In this document: positions 43,169-50,777 of the stretch, piece after piece
Layout of the letters: each line of letters starts with the position of its first letter
How positions within the stretch are numbered: position 1 is the first letter of the stretch
Source: Halarsenatibacter sp964462585
GTDB lineage: Bacteria > Bacillota > Halanaerobiia > Halanaerobiales > Halarsenatibacteraceae
Assembly: GCA_964462585.1 (NCBI GenBank)
Contig: CAYXAK010000001.1
Location: forward strand, 62,001 to 126,000
Reading direction: 5' to 3'
Length of the DNA: 64,000 nucleotides
Program-made: the position numbers and the translations under genes
Notes under the pieces: generated by a model
Seen by the model: the letters and a program-made list of their open reading frames with translations, nothing else
Database searches by the model: none
Told to the model about the DNA's origin: nothing

Positions 43169-43283
43169 AGCTGCCAACTTTCATCCAGACTTTAACTGTC
43201 GGTTTTGGAATTTCACCAAATCTGCCCTCTCAGGCTCGTGGACTTTTACCACCGGTATGGAATTTCACCACTCCCCGTCAGCT
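43169..43283 (-). ncRNA. FMN riboswitch (RFN element)
   Basis: The minus strand carries the conserved RFN blocks in order: GGGGAGTGGTGAAATTCC, ACCGGTGGTAAAAGTCCACG, AGCCTGAGAGGGCAGATT, GGTGAAATTCCAAAACCGAC and GGATGAAAGTTGGCAGC. The closing stem is AGCTG (43279-43283) with CAGCT (43169-43173). FMN binding would stabilise this fold and let the next hairpin end transcription. It is placed between rpe and ribD, so control applies to the four rib genes, thiN and malic enzyme. Confidence 0.93.
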
Positions 43284-43313
43284 TATTCTATTAAATTTTT
43301 TATTTCCTTAATA

Positions 43314-43342
43314 AGTTTATCATATCTGCAGAAAACTGTAAA
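43314..43342 (-). promoter_or_regulatory. Promoter for the riboflavin operon
   Basis: TTTACA (43337-43342) and TAAACT (43314-43319) are 17 bases apart on the minus strand. The start would be near 43307, about 25 bases before the aptamer, so the rib genes have a promoter of their own downstream of rpe. Confidence 0.5.
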
Positions 43343-43362
43343 GATTAAAGGCAGATAAGGCT

Positions 43363-44016
43363 TTAAAGATCTCTAAATCTGGCCCTGAATTCATCGACAG
43401 CTGAAGCTGGATCATCCTGCCCCAATACAGCAGAACCGGCCACAATGATATCAGCCCCCGCCTCGATCACACTGTGGACATTATCCGGCTTCAAGCCACC
43501 ATCCACAGCTATAGGGGCCTGGCTTCCGCTTTTTTCCAGCATCTCTTTCGTCTGGCTTATCTTTTTCTCCATGATCGGTATGAAATCCTGCCCTCCAAAG
43601 CCGGGGTTCACCGTCATGATTAAAATCAGATCCAGGTCCGGAAGTATATATTCGATATTATTAAGGGGAGTGCCGGGGTTTAAAGATATGCCGGCTTTAA
43701 TCCCTGCGGATTTTATCTTCTGTAAAACCCTGTGGCTGTGCTCTGTGGCTTCCACATGGAAAGTTATACAGTCACTGCCGGCTCTGACAAAATCATCGAT
43801 ATAATCTCCTGGATTTTCGATCATAAGGTGTGTATCAAATTCCAGCTCGGTTTTGTCCCTGATGCTCTCAATTACCACCGGTCCAAATGATATATTTGGG
43901 ACAAAATTGCCGTCCATAATATCGAGATGCAGCATATCGGCTGAGGAAATCTGTTCCAGCTGCTCATCCAGCCGGGAAAAATCAGCAGCCAGCAGCGATG
44001 GTGCAAGTTTAGTCAT
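43363..44016 (-). CDS. rpe: Ribulose-phosphate 3-epimerase
   Basis: Interconverts ribulose 5-phosphate and xylulose 5-phosphate in the pentose phosphate pathway. The KLAPSLLAADFSRL N-terminus, HLDIMDGNFVPNISFGP metal site, VNPGFGGQ and the VDGGL segment are present on a TIM barrel. ATG 44016 follows GGGGGGCC; a longer reading overlaps more of rsgA. It overlaps rsgA by 8 bases. Ribulose 5-phosphate is also the substrate of RibBA, encoded just downstream. Confidence 0.96.
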   Translation of the reverse strand: MTKLAPSLLAADFSRLDEQLEQISSADMLHLDIMDGNFVPNISFGPVVIESIRDKTELEFDTHLMIENPGDYIDDFVRAGSDCITFHVEATEHSHRVLQKIKSAGIKAGISLNPGTPLNNIEYILPDLDLILIMTVNPGFGGQDFIPIMEKKISQTKEMLEKSGSQAPIAVDGGLKPDNVHSVIEAGADIIVAGSAVLGQDDPASAVDEFRARFRDL

Positions 44017-44872
44017 AATCAGGCCCCCCCTGTTCTTTAACAAGTTCGAGTAATCTGAGATAGGATTCATAGCGAAATTCATTGATTTTTTCCTCTTCTA
44101 CAGCTTTTTTAACGGCACAATCCGGTTCATGGGAGTGTGTGCAGGAGCTAAAATGGCAGTCAACAGCATATTCATCGAACTCGGGAAAGCAAAATCTAAC
44201 CTCTGCGGGATCCATATGCTCCAGGGATAGAGAGGTAAAGCCCGGACTGTCAGCGACCCAGCCACCTTCAGGCAGGGCCAGAAGCTTGACCTGTCTTGTG
44301 GTGTGTTTGCCCCTCTTTAATTTTTCGCTGATCTCCCCCAGCTCCAGATCCGCATCCGGAACAAGCTCATTGATCAAAGCTGATTTGCCCACACCTGAAG
44401 GGCCTGCCATCACATTGATGCCGCGCTGAAATGATTGTCTGACAGAGTCCAGATTCTCCTTTTCTCTGACACTGAATGTGAGAAGAGAATAACCCGCCTC
44501 CCTGTATGCGGAAATTTTTTCCTCTTTTCGACTGAGAAAATCCCGATCCAGATCGATTTTATTTATGAAGATCACGGGTCTAAACCCCTCTGCTTCTACC
44601 AGCAGCAAAAATCGATCCAGAAGCTGAAAATCGATCTCAGGCCTTGCCACCGATAACATTATATTTACAGCCGATATATTGGCCACCCTGGGCCGGGAGA
44701 GAAGGTTATCCCGGGGCAGGAGCTCTTCGATCATCTCATCTTCCACCACTACTCTATCGCCGGGATATATAGTTTTCTGTATCCTCCCTCTGACCTCACA
44801 TCGATGTTCTTTTCTTCTCTCATCTGCCACATAAAAAAAGCCGCCTATAGTGCTCGTAACAATTCCTTTCAT
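44009..44872 (-). CDS. rsgA: Small-subunit maturation GTPase RsgA
   Basis: Circularly permuted GTPase that checks the 30S decoding centre late in assembly. An N-terminal OB-like domain comes first; then NKIDL (G4), GPSGVGKSALIN (G1), the KHTTRQV switch and DSPGF (G3) in permuted order. The C-terminal zinc site is CHFSSCTHSHEPDC. Length 287 is normal. It lies between prkC and rpe, the classic order. Confidence 0.96.
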   Translation of the reverse strand: MKGIVTSTIGGFFYVADERRKEHRCEVRGRIQKTIYPGDRVVVEDEMIEELLPRDNLLSRPRVANISAVNIMLSVARPEIDFQLLDRFLLLVEAEGFRPVIFINKIDLDRDFLSRKEEKISAYREAGYSLLTFSVREKENLDSVRQSFQRGINVMAGPSGVGKSALINELVPDADLELGEISEKLKRGKHTTRQVKLLALPEGGWVADSPGFTSLSLEHMDPAEVRFCFPEFDEYAVDCHFSSCTHSHEPDCAVKKAVEEEKINEFRYESYLRLLELVKEQGGPDYD

Positions 44873-44895
44873 GATATGTCATATGCCACCCCGCT

Positions 44896-46809
44896 TTAAT
44901 CGATAACTCTATTATAGATCATTTCTTCATCCCGGAGTATCTGATAGCGCGTCTCTCCCCGGCTGTAAACCTCCATCTCCACTTCCTCTCCGGGAGGAAG
45001 AAATTTCTGCCAGACAACTTCCCTGCCCGCCTCATCCTCGATGATAAGACGGTATTCCGCCCTGTCTTCACCCGCTGTGGTAAAATTGATAGAGCGTCTG
45101 TTGAGGTCCTCTCTGCCCTCTTCTTCGGACAGACCTTCACTGACAATAACATCTATGCTGCGGCCGGCAGAGACTGAGCGTCCGGGCTGCACTGACTGCT
45201 CAATGATCAGACCTTCTGGAATACGCTCACTTGTATTCTCCTCCACACCACCCAGTCTCAGATTGCTGGCATGCAGTATTTCCTGAGCATCTCTCCAGTC
45301 AACGCCGATCAGACCGGGAACTTCCACCTGAGAAGGAGCCGGTCCCATGCTTATAATTAAATCAACTCCCTCTGAAAGCGGGTGCTCACTCTCCGCCGGA
45401 GGTTCTGTCCCTATAACTGTATCCTGGGGGTAAAGGTCGGAAAATTCATAGACTGCTTCACCTGTCTCATAGCCGGCATTCTCCAGAATAAGCCTGGCCT
45501 CCCTTTCCTCCATGCCTATCAAATCCGGGATATTAGCCTGTTCCGGGCCGGTACTTATATAGATTTCCACCGGCCTTGTCTGTCTGATCTCAGTTCCGGG
45601 AGGAGGTTCCTGTTCGGCTACATGTTCTTCGGATATCTCCGGATGGCTTACCTCCCCGGCAATTTCAAAATCCAGATTGGTCTCTGATAGCTCTCTTTCC
45701 GCTTCGCTTAACTCCCGGCCCACAATGTCAGGAACTTCTTCCACGGGAACATTCATAAATAAATTATAGGCCAGCAGTGTTATGCCGCCGATAGCCATAA
45801 AAACAATCACAACCAGGGCCAGATATTTCAGAGGGCCGGGCAGTCTGCCCCGCAAGATCCGGATTAGGTTATCCCTGATGGAATCCACTTCTTTCTTCCC
45901 TTCAGCACTCTTATCTAAATTATCCTCTGCCGGAGAAGTGCTATACCTTACAGTATCGCTATTTTCGCTCTTTTTCTGCTCTGCTCTGCTGAAAGCATTC
46001 CTGGCTTTTCCTATATTATCCTTCAACTCCCGTGCTGAAGCAAAGCGATCTCCGGGGTTTTTGGCCATCGCCTTTCTGACCAGGCGATTAATCTCTTCAG
46101 GAAGGTCAGCACCTGCCTGCAGATCAGGTATGGGTGATTGCACATGCTGTACCGCCACAGATATGGGAGTATCACCCGTATAGGGCACCTTCCCGGTCAG
46201 CATTTCGTAGATCACAACACCGAGTGAGTATATATCTGTGGCGGGTTTTACCTTCTCACCCTGAGCCTGTTCAGGAGAAAAATAATGGGCGCTGCCTTCT
46301 ATAGAGTCTGTAAGTGTCAGTGTTTTCGAGGTGTTGACAGCTCTGGCTATGCCAAAATCTGTGACCTTGACCTTGCCTTCATCTGTCACCAGTATATTAT
46401 GGGGTTTTATGTCACAGTGCACAATATTGTTTTCATGGGCTTTGATCAATGCTGAAGAGATCTGATCGGCAAAGTCCAGAGCCCTTTCAGGAGAGAGCGG
46501 GCCCTCATTTTCTATGTACTCTTTAAGGTTATGGCCGGTTATATTTTCCATTACCAGGTAATGTCTGTCATCTTCCTGACCCATATCATAGATGCTGACA
46601 ATATTGGGATGTGATAATCTGGCCACAGCCCTTGCTTCCCGCCTTATTCTCTTTATAAATTCACTGTTGCTGGCAAACTCCTGTTTTAACATCTTGATAG
46701 CAACAGGACGGTCTAAGAGCAGGTCAGTGGCTCCATAAACCACCGCCATTCCGCCTTCACCGAGCACTTTATTCAGCTTATATCTGTTACCCAGTTTTTC
46801 ACCAACCAT
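44896..46809 (-). CDS. prkC: Ser/Thr protein kinase with PASTA domains; HCD in place of HRD
   Basis: Transmembrane kinase that senses muropeptides or lipid II through external PASTA domains and controls wall growth. The kinase domain (about 10-270) has the glycine loop LGEGGMAVVY, Lys39 in VAIKML, and DFG. The catalytic loop reads IVHCDIKPHN: the Arg of the usual HRD is Cys (codon TGT). A membrane segment lies near residues 330-350, and three PASTA repeats span about 355-565. A beta-rich C-terminal domain follows. Length 637 is typical. prpC lies directly upstream, so kinase and phosphatase are made together. Confidence 0.95.
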   Translation of the reverse strand: MVGEKLGNRYKLNKVLGEGGMAVVYGATDLLLDRPVAIKMLKQEFASNSEFIKRIRREARAVARLSHPNIVSIYDMGQEDDRHYLVMENITGHNLKEYIENEGPLSPERALDFADQISSALIKAHENNIVHCDIKPHNILVTDEGKVKVTDFGIARAVNTSKTLTLTDSIEGSAHYFSPEQAQGEKVKPATDIYSLGVVIYEMLTGKVPYTGDTPISVAVQHVQSPIPDLQAGADLPEEINRLVRKAMAKNPGDRFASARELKDNIGKARNAFSRAEQKKSENSDTVRYSTSPAEDNLDKSAEGKKEVDSIRDNLIRILRGRLPGPLKYLALVVIVFMAIGGITLLAYNLFMNVPVEEVPDIVGRELSEAERELSETNLDFEIAGEVSHPEISEEHVAEQEPPPGTEIRQTRPVEIYISTGPEQANIPDLIGMEEREARLILENAGYETGEAVYEFSDLYPQDTVIGTEPPAESEHPLSEGVDLIISMGPAPSQVEVPGLIGVDWRDAQEILHASNLRLGGVEENTSERIPEGLIIEQSVQPGRSVSAGRSIDVIVSEGLSEEEGREDLNRRSINFTTAGEDRAEYRLIIEDEAGREVVWQKFLPPGEEVEMEVYSRGETRYQILRDEEMIYNRVID

Positions 46810-46826
46810 TAACGCTCACCTCTATC

Positions 46827-47537
46827 TCAGGAAAACAAACCTGTAACAACTGTAATATTATCTCTACCACCAGCCTGCAGCGCGGCTTCCAGCAGGGTTT
46901 TACATAATTTTTCAGGGCTGTGATGTTCAGAGGCTATCTTTTCGATCTCCTTTTCCCTTATCATATCTGTCAGACCGTCAGTGCAGAATATCAGCATATC
47001 ACCCTTTTTCATATCAAGCTGACCTGAATCTATATCCAGCTCTGATTCCAGGCCTATAGCCTGTGTGAGCACATTGCTGCGGGGATGCTGAAAAGCCTCT
47101 TCAGAGGTCAATCTTCCCTCTTCAATCATCCTGGCCACCAGGGAGTGATCGCGGGATATCTTGCTCAATTCATCATCTCTATGGAGATAGATTCTGCTGT
47201 CTCCCACATGGCCGTAATAGAATGTTCCTTTATGGACTGCACCGGCGGAAAAAGTCGTACCCATACCTCTGTAAGCCGGTTTCTCTTCACCCAGCTTTAT
47301 CACCTTTTCATTGGCACACTCCACCAGCTCTCTCATCTGCTCCTCACTGCAGTAATCACTGTCGAATTTATACTCCTCTGCTGTTTCAATAACTTTGGAG
47401 CTGGCCACATCTCCGGCACTGTGCCCCCCCATCCCATCTGCTACAGCCAGTATGCAGTAAGGCTTTTCTCTTATCAGAAAATCATCTTCATTTTTGCTGC
47501 GCATTTTCCCCCTGTCGGTATTGCCGGCAGTTTCCAT
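46827..47537 (-). CDS. prpC: PP2C-type protein phosphatase
   Basis: Mn-dependent Ser/Thr phosphatase that reverses PrkC phosphorylation. The metal site motifs NEDDF, AVADGMGGHSAGD, GDSRIYL, and CTDGLTDM with GGRDNITV are all visible. Length 236 is usual for the minimal bacterial form. Its ATG shares the last base of the rlmN stop (TGATG), so translation is coupled. Confidence 0.96.
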   Translation of the reverse strand: METAGNTDRGKMRSKNEDDFLIREKPYCILAVADGMGGHSAGDVASSKVIETAEEYKFDSDYCSEEQMRELVECANEKVIKLGEEKPAYRGMGTTFSAGAVHKGTFYYGHVGDSRIYLHRDDELSKISRDHSLVARMIEEGRLTSEEAFQHPRSNVLTQAIGLESELDIDSGQLDMKKGDMLIFCTDGLTDMIREKEIEKIASEHHSPEKLCKTLLEAALQAGGRDNITVVTGLFS

Positions 47538-48583
47538 CAGCTATCATGCCTCCTATTTTGCCTGAGCTGACCGCAGGCAGCCTCATTCTCCCGCCCCCTG
47601 CTCTTTCTGATAGTCGCCGAAATATCCAGCTCTTCCAGCCAGCTTTTAAATCTGTATAATCTTCCGCGCGCAGGAGATTCAATGTCCAGCCGGGGAACAG
47701 GATTGGCGCTGATAATATTGACATGGCTTTTAAGGCCCTGACAGAATTGGGACAGGTACTCAGCATCTTCCCTGCTGTCATTTTCTCCTTCCAGAAGTAT
47801 ATATTCCAGTGTCACTCTGCGCCCGGTCATTTCGTTATATTCTCTCAGTGAGTCTTTGAGCTGAGAGAGTGAATATTTATTATTTACAGGCACCAGCCGT
47901 GAGCGCTTATCCTCATCCGCAGAATGGAGTGATATGGCCAGACCGACCTGAGGAAAATCGCGGGCAAATTTCTCTATGACGGGAATTATTCCCACAGTTG
48001 ATACGGTAATCCTGCGCCGGCCGAAATCAAAACCCTCCCCGGATATGAAGATCTTCAGTGATTTTTTTACCTGGCCGTAATTGAGAAAGGGCTCACCCAT
48101 GCCCATATATACTATATTCCTTATCAGACCTCGATCTTCATTCCTTAAATATTTTGCCATCTGCCAGACCTGCTCAACAATTTCAGCGGCTTCAAGATCT
48201 CTGCTCTTACCGTCCAGACCTGTAGCACAGAAACTACAGCCCACATTACAGCCGATTTGTGAGGATATACAGGCAGTAAATCTTCGCTTATGTGACTGGG
48301 GCAGCAGCACGCTCTCAATACTGTCATCCTCATCTGTGCTCCATAAAAACTTTACGGCCCCATCCCCTGCCACGCTTTTTTCCTGAATTTCCAGCAGATT
48401 TAGATCGTATTCTTCCTCCAGAAACTGCTGATAATCCCCGGGCAGGTTCTCCATTTCAGAGGGGGTTAATATAAAATTTCTATATATCCAGTTAAAAACC
48501 TGTTCAGCGCGATAAGCTGCAAAATCAGCTTTTTCACTTTCTCTTTTGAGTTCTTTGAGTGTTCTGCCCAGAATAGCAGCCAT
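47537..48583 (-). CDS. rlmN: Dual-specificity RNA methyltransferase RlmN
   Basis: Radical SAM enzyme that methylates C2 of A2503 in 23S rRNA and A37 of some tRNAs. The CX3CX2C cluster site is in IGCNVGCSFCATG. The second catalytic Cys is in ENEAACGQLR near the C-terminus, and the MGMGEPFLNYGQV motif binds SAM. I start at ATG 48583 (MAAILGRTL) behind GGAGG; ATG 48613 would overlap the upstream gene. Length 348 is normal. Confidence 0.95.
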   Translation of the reverse strand: MAAILGRTLKELKRESEKADFAAYRAEQVFNWIYRNFILTPSEMENLPGDYQQFLEEEYDLNLLEIQEKSVAGDGAVKFLWSTDEDDSIESVLLPQSHKRRFTACISSQIGCNVGCSFCATGLDGKSRDLEAAEIVEQVWQMAKYLRNEDRGLIRNIVYMGMGEPFLNYGQVKKSLKIFISGEGFDFGRRRITVSTVGIIPVIEKFARDFPQVGLAISLHSADEDKRSRLVPVNNKYSLSQLKDSLREYNEMTGRRVTLEYILLEGENDSREDAEYLSQFCQGLKSHVNIISANPVPRLDIESPARGRLYRFKSWLEELDISATIRKSRGRENEAACGQLRQNRRHDS

Positions 48584-48602
48584 CCCTTTATTTCCTCCCG
48601 GT

Positions 48603-49274
48603 TTATCTGGCATCTATATAGGGAACTTCACGAGTTTTTACATATATTCTGCTGCCTCCACCCGATAAAAGACCGGAAGAGGGCATCTCCCTTTCCGCTC
48701 CAACTATTTTCATGGTATCAACATCGGCGGAAGTTGTGACATGGATCTGTAAAATTTTGCCCAGAAAGGGGCCGACCAGGTTGGCCAGCAGCATTGCTAA
48801 AAGCATAGTCCAGATGGAAAAGAATCCGGTATAAAATAATATGATTAAAAATATTACCGCTGAAGCCAGATTGGCTGCAGTTATGGTAGTACCACAGCGA
48901 TCATGCACGACCAGCATGTTATCTCCCTCTTTTAATCTCTCCAGACCTTTTCGGGCCGCATTCTCCACCTTAATCTCATCATCTGCCCCGATAATATAAA
49001 AACCATCTTCATCCGCATATCCGGCAAGACCCTGGTAAGAAAATAGCTCCTCCAGCACATTTATGGTGGCATGCTCCAGGCCGTGGTTTTTTCTCAGGCT
49101 GGGGTTTTTGGCGATCCTATACAGCTCACCGGGAACGGAAAAAAGACTTGTAATTGAAGTTAAGGTGAATTTAAGCGGGATCAATAACAGCAAAAACAAA
49201 AAGAAAAGCAAAAAAGGCCCCAGCAATATGGGGAAGAAAAATATTAATATCAGCAATAACAGCCAGAAAGCCAT
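48603..49274 (-). CDS. DUF6391-like membrane protein with HxxEH motif
   Basis: Uncharacterised 223-residue membrane protein. One or two very hydrophobic segments cover residues 2-45 and two more span about 131-175. Between them lies a soluble part with NHGLEHATINVLEE, which contains HGLEH (His64, Glu67, His68), the HxxEH order of inverted zincin metallopeptidases. Other possible ligands are His124, Cys127 and His178. The family assignment is from memory of the NHGLEHATI pattern and is moderate. It stands between fmt and rlmN, where many relatives have the membrane zinc protease YugP and/or rsmB; neither is present. Protease activity is a guess. Confidence 0.7.
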   Translation of the reverse strand: MAFWLLLLILIFFFPILLGPFLLFFLFLLLLIPLKFTLTSITSLFSVPGELYRIAKNPSLRKNHGLEHATINVLEELFSYQGLAGYADEDGFYIIGADDEIKVENAARKGLERLKEGDNMLVVHDRCGTTITAANLASAVIFLIILFYTGFFSIWTMLLAMLLANLVGPFLGKILQIHVTTSADVDTMKIVGAEREMPSSGLLSGGGSRIYVKTREVPYIDAR

Positions 49275-49277
49275 TTT

Positions 49278-50237
49278 TTAACCTCCTGCCGGGCGGTTTT
49301 CACCCAGAAACTCCCCTTTTTCCGGTTGATAGCCATTTATAAAATCCCCCGCCTCCATACGCCGGGATCCGGCAAGCTGCAGGGACTCTATTCTCACGTT
49401 ATTTTCATCTGCTGTTCCAACCTGAAGACCATTATTGCGGTCAGCATATATGATTTTCCCCGGTTTTCCTGTCTCATCTGCATTTACAGAAGCAGCAGAC
49501 CATAATTTAAGCCTCTTACCCCGAAAATAGGTGAAGGCACCGGGCCAGGGGTTAAAACCCCTTATAAAATCAACGATCTCCTCAGCCTCTGAAGCAAAGT
49601 TCACCTCTCCATCCTCACTTTTCAGGGTCGGTGTATAGGTGGCTTTTTCTTCATCCTGGGGTTGAGGTTCTATGCTTCCAGCTGAAAATTCCTGCAGAGT
49701 CTGCAAAAGCAGGTCAGCCCCTTCCTCTGCCAGTTTATCGTGAAGGCTGCCGGCCGTGTCGTCCTTCTCAATTTTTACCGCACTCTGTTTTAAAATATCG
49801 CCTGAGTCCAGCCCTTCGTCCATATAGATTGTGGTTACACCGCTTTTTTTCTCGCCGTTTATTATTGCATGCTGGATGGGGCTGGCTCCTCTGTATTTGG
49901 GCAGAAGTGACGCATGCAGATTAATCGGAGCCAGCTCCGGTATATCCAGAATCTGAGACTGGAGTATCTGGCCAAAAGCTGCGACAACCAGATATTCCGG
50001 TTTGAATTTCTTGAGATATTCCACGCTGTCATCGCTGTTTATATCTTCGGGGGTGAATATTTCCAGACCCAGACTTTCAGCTTCTTTGCCCACGGGAGTG
50101 TGATCAAGCTTCTGATCCCTGCCGCTTCTGCGCGGAGGCTGAGTTATTATAAGATCGATGTCAATATGCTGAGATTCATTCAGAGATCTTAGAGCAGGAA
50201 GCGCAAATTCTGCACTCCCCATAAATACAGTTTTCAT
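49278..50237 (-). CDS. fmt: Methionyl-tRNA formyltransferase
   Basis: Formylates the initiator tRNA using 10-formyltetrahydrofolate. The N-terminal domain has FMGSAEFALPAL, the folate site with NLHASLLPKYRGASPIQ and the catalytic Asn-His, and the DEGLDSGDIL loop. The C-terminal OB-like domain contacts the tRNA. ATG 50237 shares one base with the def stop (TGATG), so it is coupled to def, whose product removes the formyl group. Length 319 is normal. Confidence 0.96.
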   Translation of the reverse strand: MKTVFMGSAEFALPALRSLNESQHIDIDLIITQPPRRSGRDQKLDHTPVGKEAESLGLEIFTPEDINSDDSVEYLKKFKPEYLVVAAFGQILQSQILDIPELAPINLHASLLPKYRGASPIQHAIINGEKKSGVTTIYMDEGLDSGDILKQSAVKIEKDDTAGSLHDKLAEEGADLLLQTLQEFSAGSIEPQPQDEEKATYTPTLKSEDGEVNFASEAEEIVDFIRGFNPWPGAFTYFRGKRLKLWSAASVNADETGKPGKIIYADRNNGLQVGTADENNVRIESLQLAGSRRMEAGDFINGYQPEKGEFLGENRPAGG

Positions 50238-50722
50238 CAATGTTTTCTCTCCTTCTCCCCGCTCTCCACACCCGAAAGTGGCACATCCACGAGTTTATCC
50301 ACAAAGAGCTCACCATTGAGATGATCGATCTCATGCTGTATAACCCTGGCCAGCAGACCGGAAAAAGTCTCCTGATGAATTTCACCATCTCTATCCTGAT
50401 ATCTTAATTCTATGCTTTCAGCCCGGGGCACAGGCCCCTGACGTCCGGGTATACTCAGACATCCTTCCTCTCTAATTACGCTGCCCTGCTCTCTGATAAT
50501 TTCAGGATTTATCAGGGCAAGCATCTCTTCTTCGACATCTATAACAGCTGCGCGCTGTAAGATGCCGATTTGATTTGCAGCCAGCCCCAGGCCCTCTTCA
50601 TTTCTCAGAGTATCAATCAAATTATTTATGAGCTCTGTGGTGTTTTCACCAAAGTTTTCAATTTTTTTTGCTTCAGTTCTCAAAACAGGATCTCCAATCG
50701 TTTTTATCGGCATAACTGCCAT
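50237..50722 (-). CDS. def: Peptide deformylase
   Basis: Metal enzyme that removes the N-formyl group from new proteins. The three motifs are present: GLGLAANQIG, EEGCLSIP with the metal Cys, and the metal-binding HEIDHLNG (HExxH). Length 161 matches type 1. ATG 50722 follows GGAGGTG; the longer reading includes that site. It forms the def-fmt pair with priA upstream. Confidence 0.97.
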   Translation of the reverse strand: MAVMPIKTIGDPVLRTEAKKIENFGENTTELINNLIDTLRNEEGLGLAANQIGILQRAAVIDVEEEMLALINPEIIREQGSVIREEGCLSIPGRQGPVPRAESIELRYQDRDGEIHQETFSGLLARVIQHEIDHLNGELFVDKLVDVPLSGVESGEKERKH

Positions 50723-50777
50723 TCTATTCACCTCCATGCTAAAAAGCGGCTCCTTCTCTCATTTTGATTATATCATA

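Noticed and set aside
43113..43184. In-frame N-terminal extension of ribD
   Set aside because: It runs through the terminator and into the FMN aptamer, and AAAGGAG just before ATG 43112 marks the real start.
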